Source of the DNA: Bog-473 sp963783245
GTDB taxonomy: Bacteria; Actinomycetota; Acidimicrobiia; Acidimicrobiales; RAAP-2
DNA length: 64,000 nt
Reading direction: 5' to 3'
Assembly: GCA_963783245.1 (NCBI GenBank)
Contig: CAWAMS010000005.1
Location: 169,234 to 233,233 of the forward strand
The position numbers were made by a program, and so were the translations under genes. Under the pieces are notes generated by a model that saw only the letters and a program-made list of their open reading frames with translations, did not search any database and was not told the origin of the DNA. This document shows, piece after piece, positions 11,778-20,409 of the stretch. The number at the start of each line of letters is the position of its first letter. The first letter of the stretch is position 1.

Positions 11778-12770
11778 TCACTCGATCAGGCCGAGCTCCC
11801 GGACATCGTTGCGTTCGCTGATCAGCTCTTCGGTGGTCACCGCGATGCGCTGCCGGGCGAAGTCGTCGTGCTCGAAGTTCTCGGCGACCGACCAATTCCC
11901 CTGGCCGTCGGACACGACCGGGAAGCCGAACTGGAGCCCTTCGGGAGCGCCGTACTCACCCGAACTGGCGACGGCCACCGACGTGCAGTCGCCCGGGGCC
12001 GTCTTGGTGCGCAGCGAGACGACGGTGTCGATGGCGGCCGAGGCAGCCGATGCGGCCGAGGACGAGCCGCGCGCCTCGATGATGGCCGCCCCCCGCTTCT
12101 GCACCGTCGTGATGAAGTCGCCCCGGAGCCAGTCGTGGTCGGTGATGACCGCGGTCGCCGGATCGCCCCCGATGCGGGCATTGGCGAAGTCCGGGAACTG
12201 TGTCGCCGAATGGTTGCCCCAGATCGCCATGTTGGTGACGGAGCCGACGGGTGCCCCCGCCTTGTGGGCCAGTTGGGCCTTGGCCCGGTTCTCATCCAGG
12301 CGGGTCATGGCGAACCAGCGGTCAGGGGGGATCTCGGGCGCATTGGAACGTGCGATGAGGCAGTTGGTGTTGCAGGGATTCCCCACGACGAGAATGCGCA
12401 CGTCGGATGCCGCGTTCTCGGCGATGGCCCGGCCCTGGGGCTTGAAGATCCCGCCGTTGACGCTGAGTAGGTCACCCCGCTCCATGCCGGCCTTGCGGGG
12501 GATCGAGCCGACCAGCAGGGCCCACGAGGTGCCGTCGAAGGCGGTCTTGAGATCGGAGGTGGCGACGATGTCGGTGACCAGCGGGTAGGCACCGTCGTCG
12601 ATCTCCATGACGACGCCCTCGAGCACGCCCAATGCCGGTTCGATCTCGAGGAGGCGCAAGACGATCGGCTGGTCGGCGCCGAGCAGCTGGCCCGAGGCGA
12701 TGCGGAAGAGGAGGGAGTAGCCGATCTGGCCGGCCGCGCCGGTGACGGTCACATGGATGGGAGCTGCCAT
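11778..12770 (-). CDS. mdh: Malate dehydrogenase (type 2, cytosolic-like)
   Basis: It interconverts malate and oxaloacetate with NAD in the TCA cycle. At 330 residues it has the full family length. The N-terminal GAAGQIGYSLLFRIASGQ is the NAD-binding loop of the type 2 family. TRLDENRAKAQLA carries the substrate arginine, and IWGNHSATQFPDF holds the catalytic histidine. It is followed by icd 15 bases upstream on the same strand, so the two TCA enzymes are probably one transcript (icd then mdh). Confidence 0.96.
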   Translation of the reverse strand: MAAPIHVTVTGAAGQIGYSLLFRIASGQLLGADQPIVLRLLEIEPALGVLEGVVMEIDDGAYPLVTDIVATSDLKTAFDGTSWALLVGSIPRKAGMERGDLLSVNGGIFKPQGRAIAENAASDVRILVVGNPCNTNCLIARSNAPEIPPDRWFAMTRLDENRAKAQLAHKAGAPVGSVTNMAIWGNHSATQFPDFANARIGGDPATAVITDHDWLRGDFITTVQKRGAAIIEARGSSSAASAASAAIDTVVSLRTKTAPGDCTSVAVASSGEYGAPEGLQFGFPVVSDGQGNWSVAENFEHDDFARQRIAVTTEELISERNDVRELGLIE

Positions 12771-12785
12771 GGGTGCTTTCCTTTC

Positions 12786-13982
12786 TCAGAGACGGTCGAC
12801 GATGGCGGAGGCGAACTCCGAGCACTTGACCTCGGTGGCGCCCTGCATCTGGCGGGCGAAGTCGTAGGTGACGATCTTCTCGCCGATGGTGGCCTCCAGC
12901 GCGCGCACGATGTCGTTCGCCGCCTCCTGCCACCCGATGTGCTCGTACATGAGGACGCCCGAGAGCAGGACCGAACCGGGGTTCACCTTGTCCTGTCCCG
13001 CGTACTTCGGCGCCGTGCCGTGGGTCGCCTCGAAGATGCCGTGGCCCGAGACGTAGTTGATGTTGGCGCCCGGGGCGATGCCGATACCGCCCACTTGGGC
13101 CGCCAGCGCATCGGACAGGTAGTCGCCGTTGAGATTGGTCGTGGCGATCACGTCGAACTCCGAGGGCCGCGTCAGGACCTGTTGGAGCGTGATGTCGGCG
13201 ATCGAGTCCTTCACGAGCAGTTTGTCGCCCGCATCGCCACCGCAGTCGTCCCAGCCGACCGCCACGTCGTTGAACTCCTCACGGACCAGCTCGTAGCCCC
13301 AGTTCATGAACGCGCCTTCGGTGAACTTCTGGATGTTGCCCTTGTGCACCATGGTGACCGAGGCCCGGCCGTGCTCGAGGGCGTACTTGATCGCGGCGCG
13401 GATCAGCCGCTTGGAGCCCATCTCCGAGATCGGCTTGATGCCGATGCCGGAGCCGTCACGGACCGGCCAGTGCATCTCGTCACGGAGGAACGTCATGAGC
13501 TTGAGCGCCTCGGGAGTGCCTGCCTGTACTTCGTACCCCGCGTAGATGTCCTCGGTGTTCTCCCGGAAGATGACCATGTCGACCAGTTCGGGATGGAGCA
13601 CCGGCGAGGGCACGCCCGTGAACCAGCGCACGGGCCGCAGGCACACGTAGAGATCGAGGATCTGGCGGAGGGCGACGTTGAGCGAGCGGATGCCGCCGCC
13701 GATCGGCGTGGTCAGCGGGCCCTTGATCCCGATCAGGTGTTCCCGGAAGCTCTCGACCGTCTCGTCGGGGAGCCAGTTGCCGGTCTCATCGAATGCCTTC
13801 TGCCCGGCCAGGACTTCCTTCCACGCCACCTTGTTGCCGTGTTTGGCCGCGGCGGCGTCGAGCACCAGCTTGGCCGCGGGCCAGATGTCGACCCCCGTAC
13901 CGTCGCCCTCGATGAAAGGGATGATGGGCTCTTCGGGGACATTGAGCGCACCGTCGGCGCCCATGGAGATTTTCTCTGGCAT
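12786..13982 (-). CDS. icd: Isocitrate dehydrogenase, NADP-type
   Basis: It oxidatively decarboxylates isocitrate to 2-oxoglutarate. The 398-residue form starts at ATG 13982 (MPEKISMGADG); the longer upstream frame has non-coding character. Features of the bacterial homodimeric family are IPFIEGDGTGVDIWPA at the N-terminus, the substrate loop GIRSLNVALRQ, VIFRENTEDIYAGYE, and the C-terminal NAD(P) region SGHGIFEATHGTAPKYAG. It lies upstream of mdh with a 15-base gap, indicating co-expression. The metF gene lies 46 bases further upstream. Confidence 0.96.
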   Translation of the reverse strand: MPEKISMGADGALNVPEEPIIPFIEGDGTGVDIWPAAKLVLDAAAAKHGNKVAWKEVLAGQKAFDETGNWLPDETVESFREHLIGIKGPLTTPIGGGIRSLNVALRQILDLYVCLRPVRWFTGVPSPVLHPELVDMVIFRENTEDIYAGYEVQAGTPEALKLMTFLRDEMHWPVRDGSGIGIKPISEMGSKRLIRAAIKYALEHGRASVTMVHKGNIQKFTEGAFMNWGYELVREEFNDVAVGWDDCGGDAGDKLLVKDSIADITLQQVLTRPSEFDVIATTNLNGDYLSDALAAQVGGIGIAPGANINYVSGHGIFEATHGTAPKYAGQDKVNPGSVLLSGVLMYEHIGWQEAANDIVRALEATIGEKIVTYDFARQMQGATEVKCSEFASAIVDRL

Positions 13983-14028
13983 TTCTTCGATGCTAGGGGG
14001 TGGGTTGGCGATGTCCCAATTGGCCGGT

Positions 14029-14907
14029 TCAGCCCGTGGCGGCGAGTGCGGGCCCCAGGCCGAGGGCGGCGTAGATCTCCCGGGTCGCGCTCGAGGTGTT
14101 GAAGGTGTAGAAATGCAGGCCAGGCACACCGAGCTTGAGCAGGTCGGCGCAGAGCTCGGTGGCCAACAGCACCCCTTCGCTGCGTACCGCCTCGGCCCCT
14201 CCGGCGTCATGGGCGGCCTCGAGCCGCTCCTGCATCCATCCGGGCGCCGGAGCGCCCATGCTGCCCAGGCGCCCCATGGAGGCGAGGGAGGTCACGGGCA
14301 GGATCCCGGGCAGCACGGGGGTGCGGACGCCGCGGTCCTCGAGGTCGGACCGCAACCCCTCGTACTCGGAGGCCTCGAAGAAGAACTGGGTGATCCCGAA
14401 GTCGGCCATCTCCAGTTTTGCGGCGAGGAAATCGCGGTCACTCCCGGTGCTGGTCGAACGGGGATGCCCCGCTGGGTGGGCAGCCACGCCGACCGAGAAG
14501 CCGCCGATGGCCCGGGCCAGCTCCACCAGCTCGGCTGCATAGGCGAGCTCACCGGGGCCGGCATCGGGGTCGGACGGGGGGTCGCCACCCAGGGCCATGA
14601 GGTTCTCGACTCCGGCCTTGCGGAGCGCGACCAGAATGTCGGCGAGCTCGAGGCGGCTGTGGGCCACGCAGATGAGGTGCGCCATGGGGTTGAGCGAGGT
14701 CGTGTGCAGCATGCCGCTCACCAGGTCGAACGTCCGCTGGCGGGACGCCGCGCCGCCCCGGTAGGTGACCGAGACGAACGACGGGCTCAGGGGCTGGAGC
14801 TCACCGATGGTGCGGGCGAGTGTGGCCAGCTCGGCGTCGTTCTTCGGGGGGAAGAACTCGAAGGAGTACGTCTTCCCGGCCGCGAGGAGGTCGGCGATCT
14901 TGGTCAT
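14029..14907 (-). CDS. metF: 5,10-methylenetetrahydrofolate reductase
   Basis: The enzyme reduces methylene-THF to methyl-THF for methionine synthesis, using FAD. At 292 residues it is close to the usual length. The barrel start YSFEFFPPKNDAE carries the catalytic Glu. VSVTYRGG, LMALGGDPP and the FAD/folate elements ITQFFFEASEYEG and VPGLHFYTFN follow in order. ATG 14907 overlaps the stop of the upstream cupin gene as ATGA, so the two are translationally coupled. The nearby folD and purN/purH genes make this a folate one-carbon block. Confidence 0.95.
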   Translation of the reverse strand: MTKIADLLAAGKTYSFEFFPPKNDAELATLARTIGELQPLSPSFVSVTYRGGAASRQRTFDLVSGMLHTTSLNPMAHLICVAHSRLELADILVALRKAGVENLMALGGDPPSDPDAGPGELAYAAELVELARAIGGFSVGVAAHPAGHPRSTSTGSDRDFLAAKLEMADFGITQFFFEASEYEGLRSDLEDRGVRTPVLPGILPVTSLASMGRLGSMGAPAPGWMQERLEAAHDAGGAEAVRSEGVLLATELCADLLKLGVPGLHFYTFNTSSATREIYAALGLGPALAATG

Positions 14908-15275
14908 GGGATGACCTCGGCCTCCGCTCGGCCGAAGTCGTCCTCTATCCGGACGATGTCGTCCTCGCCGAAGTAGGTCCCGTGCTGCACCTCGATGAAC
15001 ACGACATCCTCCGCCCCTCCATTCGCAATGCGGTGGGCCGCTCCCATCGGGATGTCGATGGCCTGCCCCGCGGTGCGCTCGGTCACTGTGTCGTCCACCG
15101 TCACCTGCGCCGTTCCCGCCACGATGAACCAGTGCTCCGCCCGCTTGGCGTGGCGCTGGAGGCTCAGTCGCTTGCCCGGGGACACGACGATGCGCTTCAC
15201 CTTGTGGTCAGGAGCGTCCTCGCTCAGGACGGTGTAGTTCCCCCACGGGCGCTCTGAGAATTCACCTTCGGACAT
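14904..15275 (-). CDS. Cupin, mannose-6-phosphate isomerase type II-like
   Basis: The 123-residue single cupin starts at ATG 15275 (MSEGEFSERPWGNYTVL). It resembles the C-terminal cupin of bifunctional mannose-6-phosphate isomerase/GDP-mannose pyrophosphorylase: RPWGNY, then PGKRLSLQRHAKRAEHWFIV with the metal-binding His/Glu of cupin motif 1, and IPMGAAHRIAN for motif 2. It may isomerise fructose-6-P and mannose-6-P, but the pyrophosphorylase half is absent and other sugar isomerase or binding roles are possible. It overlaps metF by four bases, which is probably operon convenience rather than pathway logic. Confidence 0.85.
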   Translation of the reverse strand: MSEGEFSERPWGNYTVLSEDAPDHKVKRIVVSPGKRLSLQRHAKRAEHWFIVAGTAQVTVDDTVTERTAGQAIDIPMGAAHRIANGGAEDVVFIEVQHGTYFGEDDIVRIEDDFGRAEAEVIP

Positions 15276-15298
15276 GTCTTCTCCCGGACCGGCCGACC

Positions 15299-16159
15299 CT
15301 ACGCGGCGCGCTCGGCTGCACGCACGGCGTTGCGCAAGAGCATGGCACGGGTCATAGGACCGACCCCACCGATGCGCGGCGTGACCCAGCCGGCCACCTC
15401 GGCCACCTCCTCCTGCACGTCGGAGAGCAACTTCTTGCCGGCCCAGCTCGTGCCCGCCCCCACGACGGCGGCACCGGGCTTGATCATGTCGGCCGAGACC
15501 AGGCCGGCCCGGCCGGCCGCGGCCACCACCACGTCGCCCGTGCGCACGATGGTCGCCAGGGATTCGTCGTCGACTCCCGTGTGCACCACCGTCACCGCAG
15601 CGTTGCACCCCGGGCGCTTGGAGGCCAGCAGGAGGGCGAGCGGACGGCCGATGGTCAGACCTCTCCCGATGATCACCACATGGCGACCTTCCACCGGCAC
15701 ATCGTACGCCCCGAGCAGGTCGACGATGCCGGCGGGCGTGCAGGGCAACGGGCCCGGAGCGCTCATGACGAGGCGGCCCAGATTCGTGGGGTGCAGCCCG
15801 TCCACGTCCTTGGCGGGATCGACGGCCAGCAAAATCCGCTCTTCATCGAGTCCCGCGGGAAGCGGGAGCTGGACCAGATACGCGTTGATGGCCGGGTCGG
15901 CGTTGAAACGGCTGACAACCGCTTCGACCTCGGCCTGGGTGGCCGAGGCCGGCAGGTGCTCCCCCACCGAGAGCATGCCCACCTCGGCACAATCGGCGTG
16001 CTTCATCGCCACATAACGCTCGCTCGGACCATCGTCCCCGACCAGGATGGTGCCCAGCCCGACGGTGATGCCCTCGTGGGCCAGCCGTGCCACACGGTCG
16101 GCCACCTCGGCCCGCACGCGGGCCGCCACGGCCTCGCCGTCGAGCAGGATCGCTGCCAT
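15299..16159 (-). CDS. folD: Methylene-THF dehydrogenase / methenyl-THF cyclohydrolase
   Basis: This bifunctional enzyme makes 10-formyl-THF, the donor used by PurN and PurH encoded just upstream. It is 286 residues. The catalytic Lys sits in SERYVAMKHADCAEVG (YxxxK), followed by YLVQLPLPAGLDEE and KDVDGLHPTNLGRL. The Rossmann loop reads VIIGRGLTIGRPLALLL, the actinobacterial variant of the usual GRSxxVGxP. The C-terminal TPRIGGVGPMTRAML is conserved. Separated from purH by 19 bases on the same strand, it is likely one operon. Confidence 0.96.
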   Translation of the reverse strand: MAAILLDGEAVAARVRAEVADRVARLAHEGITVGLGTILVGDDGPSERYVAMKHADCAEVGMLSVGEHLPASATQAEVEAVVSRFNADPAINAYLVQLPLPAGLDEERILLAVDPAKDVDGLHPTNLGRLVMSAPGPLPCTPAGIVDLLGAYDVPVEGRHVVIIGRGLTIGRPLALLLASKRPGCNAAVTVVHTGVDDESLATIVRTGDVVVAAAGRAGLVSADMIKPGAAVVGAGTSWAGKKLLSDVQEEVAEVAGWVTPRIGGVGPMTRAMLLRNAVRAAERAA

Positions 16160-16178
16160 CAGTTCGCCTCCATCGATC

Positions 16179-18404
16179 TCAGTGCCGGAAATGCCGCTCG
16201 CCGGTGACCACCATGGCCAGTCCGGCCTCGTCGGCGGCGGCGATCACTTCACCGTCCTTGACCGATCCCCCGGGTTGCACCACAGCGGTGACGCCGGCGG
16301 CGGCCAGGACGAGCAGGCCGTCGGGGAACGGGAAGAAGGCATCGCTCGCTCCCGCCCCTCCCTTGGCTTTCTCCCCCGCCTTACGGACGGCGATTTCGGC
16401 TGCCACCACCCGGGACTGCTGGCCGGCGCCCACCCCGACGGCCTGCCCGTCGTTCACGATGGCGATCGCGTTGGAGGTGGTCCGCCCGCAGACCCGCCAG
16501 GCCAGCACCAGGTCGCCCCATTCCTCCTCGGTCGGCGGCCGCTCGGTCACGACGCCCCAGTCGGACCGGGGAACGACGAAGGTGTCGATGTCCTGCACCA
16601 GCACGCTCGAACCCAGGCTCCGCAACTGGCGCACCGCCTGCTCGGGTGCCGGACCCGAGAGGAGCCGGGTGGCCTTGCGGCGCGTCGTCAGCTTCTCGAG
16701 CGCCGCCGGCTCGTAGGAAGCGGCGATGATGACGTCGGCCTGGGGTCCGGCCGCAACCGCGTCCGCCAACGCCTCGGTGACCACCCCGCCGATCGCCACG
16801 ACACCCCCGAAGGCCGATTGCACGTCGCATTCGAGCGCCCGTTCGTAGGCGGTGACGAGGTCGTCGGCCACCGCGGCGCCACAAGGGTTGGCGTGCTTGA
16901 TGATGGCGACGGCCGGCCGGCCGGCGTCCCGTGCGAGCTCGTGGACGAGTCGCCACGCCGCGTCGCCGTCGAACAGGTTGAGGTACGAGAGCTCCTTGCC
17001 GCCGTGCTGCTGCAGGTCGTCCCACCAACTCGTCGTACCGGCGGTGCGGTAGCGCGCACCGCGCTGGTGCGGGTTCTCGCCGTAACGGAGCACCGCGGTC
17101 CGCTCCAATGTCAGGTGCAGCGTCGGGGGAAGGACGGCGGCGAGGGCCCGCTCTTCGGCGAGGGCCTGCTGGTCGGCCTCGGCCGTGGTCACGGGTCCTG
17201 GCCCGCCGGCGTCGAGCCAGGCCACGATGGCGGCGTCATAGGCGGCTGTGTGGGCGAACGCCGCCCGGGCCAAGCGCCGACGCGTGGCCTCCGACAACGA
17301 CCCGTCACGCCGGAGCTCCGCCAGGACCTCGGGGTAGTCCCCGGGCGACGTCAGGATCCCCACGTGCGCATGGTTCTTGGCCGCGCTGCGGACCATCGAC
17401 GGCCCACCGATATCGATGAGCTCGATCGAGGGGTCCGACGAGAACGGGTAGAGGTTGGTGACCACCAGGTCGATGGCTTCGATGCCGTTGGCCGCGAGGT
17501 CGGCCATGTGGCTCGGCACGTCGCGGTCGGCCAGGATCCCGCCGTGGATCTTCGGGTGCAGGGTCTTGACCCGCCCACCCAGCATCTCGGGGGAGCCCGT
17601 GACCTCGGCGACCTGGAGATGGGCGATACCGGCATCGGCCAGCGCGGCGGCGGTGTTGCCGCTGGCCACCAGTTCCCACCCCAGGTCAGCCAGGCCCTGG
17701 GCCAGCTCGATCAGCCCTTCCTTGTCATAGACCGACAGCAATGCCCTCAACGAAGTCATCTCCTCATCGCGCAGGCGCGCCGGTGACGCTGTTCGCACCG
17801 GTCGCGCGGGTGGTTCAATCGATCGTCCGGCCTCGAGCTCGCCGAGAGCCCAGGCCACGGTGTCCGGGTACAGGGTGCGCTCGGCCACTTTGATGCGTTC
17901 GTGCAGGGACTCCTCCGTGTCGCCCGGGAGCACCGGGACGACGTGCTGCGCCAGGATCGGACCGGCATCCATCTCGAGCGTGGCCAGGTGCACCGTGCAC
18001 CCCGTCTCGGTGACGCCCGCGGCGAGCGCGTCGCGCACGCCGTGCCAGCCGGGGAAGGCGGGGAGAAGGGCGGGGTGCGTGTTCAGGACGCGGTCGGGAA
18101 ACGCCGTGTGCACGGCTTGGGACAACACGGTACCGAAGCCGGCCATGGCCACCAGGTCCACCTGGTGGGCCACCAGCGCTGCCGTCACCGTCGCCGTATA
18201 GGCGGCGCGATCGAAGGCGGGCCCGAAGCCGCCGTACCCGGTGCGGTCGACGAGCTCGGCCGCGGCGCCATGGGCCCGGGCCAGCTCGAGGGCGGCGCAG
18301 GGCCGGTCCGACACGACGACGGTCACCGGAAGCCCGGCCTCGAACATGGCATCGAGGATCGTCCCGCTTCCCGATACCAGGACTCCCACGCGCACGCCGG
18401 TCAC
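16179..18404 (-). CDS. purN-purH: PurN (GAR formyltransferase) and PurH (AICAR formyltransferase / IMP cyclohydrolase) in one frame
   Basis: Residues 1 to about 200 (GTG 18404 down to about 17800) are PurN: GVLVSGSGTILDAM, catalytic Asn/His in LNTHPALLPAFPGWHG and the Asp of LEMDAGPILAQHVV. Residues from 17759 down are PurH: LLSVYDKEGLIELA (cyclohydrolase), VKTLHPKIHGGIL, and the formyltransferase motif IKHANPCGAA. Together they do purine steps 3 and 9-10 with 10-formyl-THF. No stop separates them. The PurH Met at 17759 begins ATGACT, so an ancestral ATGA overlap merged by a single-base change, real or erroneous, would explain this. Separate genes would be purN 17757-18404 and purH 16179-17759. 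Confidence 0.9.
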   Translation of the reverse strand: MTGVRVGVLVSGSGTILDAMFEAGLPVTVVVSDRPCAALELARAHGAAAELVDRTGYGGFGPAFDRAAYTATVTAALVAHQVDLVAMAGFGTVLSQAVHTAFPDRVLNTHPALLPAFPGWHGVRDALAAGVTETGCTVHLATLEMDAGPILAQHVVPVLPGDTEESLHERIKVAERTLYPDTVAWALGELEAGRSIEPPARPVRTASPARLRDEEMTSLRALLSVYDKEGLIELAQGLADLGWELVASGNTAAALADAGIAHLQVAEVTGSPEMLGGRVKTLHPKIHGGILADRDVPSHMADLAANGIEAIDLVVTNLYPFSSDPSIELIDIGGPSMVRSAAKNHAHVGILTSPGDYPEVLAELRRDGSLSEATRRRLARAAFAHTAAYDAAIVAWLDAGGPGPVTTAEADQQALAEERALAAVLPPTLHLTLERTAVLRYGENPHQRGARYRTAGTTSWWDDLQQHGGKELSYLNLFDGDAAWRLVHELARDAGRPAVAIIKHANPCGAAVADDLVTAYERALECDVQSAFGGVVAIGGVVTEALADAVAAGPQADVIIAASYEPAALEKLTTRRKATRLLSGPAPEQAVRQLRSLGSSVLVQDIDTFVVPRSDWGVVTERPPTEEEWGDLVLAWRVCGRTTSNAIAIVNDGQAVGVGAGQQSRVVAAEIAVRKAGEKAKGGAGASDAFFPFPDGLLVLAAAGVTAVVQPGGSVKDGEVIAAADEAGLAMVVTGERHFRH

Positions 18405-18460
18405 GCTAGCAACGGCCAGCCGTCCGTGACGGTCGGGCCGGCACCAGTGGCGGGACCGGT

Positions 18461-20299
18461 TCAGGCCGGTGAGCCGTAGAAGGTGGCGTCGCCGAAGTTG
18501 AAGATGCCGCCATCGGAGGCGACCAGGGTGTAGCCGCCTCCGTCGGGCGAAGATGCCATCCCCACGATCGGCTGATTCAGATGGATGGCGCCCGTCGAGC
18601 CGTAGAAGGTGGCGTCGCCGAAGGTGAAGATGCCGCCGTCGGAGGCGACGAGCCAGTAGCCCTTGCCATCGGGCGTCGATGCCATGCCCACGATCGGCTG
18701 ATTCAGATGGATGGCGCCCGTCGAGCCGTAGAAGGTGGCGTCGCCGAAGGTGAAGATGCCGCCGTCGGAGGCGACGAGCCAGTAACCCTTGCCATCGGGC
18801 GTCGACGCCATGCCCACGATCGGGGCATTCAGGTGGAGTGCGCCCGTCGAGCCGTAGAACGCGGCGTCGCCGAAGGTGAAGATGCCGCCGTCGGAGGCGA
18901 CGAGCCAGTAACCCTTGCCATCGGGCGTCGACGCCATGCCCACGATCGGGGCATTCAGGTGGAGTGCGCCCGTCGAGCCGTAGAACGCGGCGTCGCCGAA
19001 GGTGAAGATGCCGCCGTCGGAGGCGACGAGCCAGTAACCCTTGCCATCGGGCGTCGACGCCATGCCCACGATCGGGGCATTCAGGTGGAGTGCGCCCGTC
19101 GAGCCGTAGAACGCGGCGTTGCCGAAGGTGAAGATGCCGCCGTCCCGGGCCGAGAGCCAGTACCCCTTGCCGTTCGGGGTGTCGGTCACATCCACGGCGG
19201 GCTCGTTTATCCCGCTCGAGACGGTGCTCAACGTGACGGGTGCGACGAACAACCGGCGCGCGCCCCCACACGAGTAGCTGGTGCACCCGGCAGTCCAGCC
19301 GGCGTAGTCGAGCCAGTAGTTGCCCAGCGAATCCTGGAAGAGCGAGCCACCGCCGGGGCCAGCCACCGAGCCATAGGAGGACAGGATCGGGTTGGGATCG
19401 GTCTGGGTGCAGGGACTCGTCGGTGTGGCGCAGACGGCGACCCCCTCCGCATAGCCAGATGAGCTGTAGATCCCCCCACTGAAAAGGAGGTAGAACTTGC
19501 CGCCGAAGGCCACCATGGAGGGGTCCTCCACGGTGCTCTCCCAGGGGTAGGCCGCGGTGTTGTTGAAGAAGATCTCGGTGGGAGCCGAACCAGCCAGGAA
19601 TCCGGTGCCGGCGCTGTCGAGCTCCTCGGTCCAGATGCCCGCCGGCTGCGACGAGCCTCCGTCATTGGACTTCCAGACGAGCCAGGGACTCCCGTTGGCG
19701 GGGTCGATGAAGGGACTGGGGTCGATGGCCCCGCCCAGTGCGGATTGGCAGAGCAACGGCCCGCCGGAGTTGTCGGTGAAGGCCGCGCCCGACGGGCTGA
19801 TGCTGGCCGCGGTCGCCACCGACAGGCAGTCGAACCCGGTGTCCGTGGCATGACCCGCCTGCGCGGCGTCATAGAACATCACCCAGTGGCCGCCGAAGAA
19901 GAAGACCCCCGGAGAGGTCTGGGTGTTGACCGCCTCCCATGGGGGGACGTTCGGCAGCGCGGTCGACCCGTAGGACTGCCCGGTGTAGCTGCGCCATCCG
20001 GACTGGGGATTGCCCGAGGTGTCGACGAGCGCCTGCAGGTGGTTGCCGAGAGCGGTTCCCGTGCTGAAGGCGTAGTAGGTCCCGCCCGACTCGACCACAT
20101 CGGGATCGCCGGCGTCGCCGTTGTAGGCGGGGATCGCGGGCGGGGTTGACGAGAGGGCCACCCCGGCCGGGGACGAAGCCCGCGCCGGCGCGGCCGTGCC
20201 CACCTGCACGGCACCCACGGTCGCCACTGCCGCGAGGGCAGCCAGCACGACGACAGCTCCCCGCGTCCTGGCGGCGCGGAAGACTGAGGTGGTACCCAT
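18461..20299 (-). CDS. Secreted GH43-like protein with six C-terminal 42-aa repeats
   Basis: The 612-residue protein begins with a basic stretch and a hydrophobic signal (VVVLAALAAVATVGAVQ) ending in an Ala-rich cleavage region. The middle resembles five-bladed GH43 arabinanase-like domains: AGDPDVVESGGTYYAFST, GGAIDPSPFIDPANG and STVEDPSMVAFGGKFYLLFS hold the typical acidic residues. From about residue 375 there are six repeats of about 42 residues with the core GKGYWLVASDGGIFTFGDA. They probably form a beta-propeller or similar surface module. I recall related repeats in secreted Acidimicrobiia proteins, but no function is known to me. It may be exported to bind or cut polysaccharide. No operon partner is obvious. 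Confidence 0.8.
   Translation of the reverse strand: MGTTSVFRAARTRGAVVVLAALAAVATVGAVQVGTAAPARASSPAGVALSSTPPAIPAYNGDAGDPDVVESGGTYYAFSTGTALGNHLQALVDTSGNPQSGWRSYTGQSYGSTALPNVPPWEAVNTQTSPGVFFFGGHWVMFYDAAQAGHATDTGFDCLSVATAASISPSGAAFTDNSGGPLLCQSALGGAIDPSPFIDPANGSPWLVWKSNDGGSSQPAGIWTEELDSAGTGFLAGSAPTEIFFNNTAAYPWESTVEDPSMVAFGGKFYLLFSGGIYSSSGYAEGVAVCATPTSPCTQTDPNPILSSYGSVAGPGGGSLFQDSLGNYWLDYAGWTAGCTSYSCGGARRLFVAPVTLSTVSSGINEPAVDVTDTPNGKGYWLSARDGGIFTFGNAAFYGSTGALHLNAPIVGMASTPDGKGYWLVASDGGIFTFGDAAFYGSTGALHLNAPIVGMASTPDGKGYWLVASDGGIFTFGDAAFYGSTGALHLNAPIVGMASTPDGKGYWLVASDGGIFTFGDATFYGSTGAIHLNQPIVGMASTPDGKGYWLVASDGGIFTFGDATFYGSTGAIHLNQPIVGMASSPDGGGYTLVASDGGIFNFGDATFYGSPA
18471..19200 (-). repeat. Six tandem 126-bp coding repeats
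   Basis: Units begin with GAGCCGTAGAA on the plus strand at 18471, 18597, 18723, 18849, 18975 and 19101, exactly 126 bases apart. The inner four are nearly identical at DNA level and fall into two pairs (LNQ type and LNA type). The terminal units have diverged. This points to recent duplication or ongoing homogenisation. Confidence 0.95.
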
Positions 20300-20409
20300 T
20301 GATGCCAGACTCGATGCCCCGCAACTCCGGGATATCCACTGAAGCCCAACAACAACCCAATTCGGGCCTTTTTGGCGGGCTGAAGAGGGCCGGTCAGCCG
20401 GTCAGCCGG

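Noticed and set aside
18471..19200. Regular repeats that could suggest a CRISPR array
   Set aside because: Units are 126 bases, contiguous with no spacers, and translate as protein repeats.
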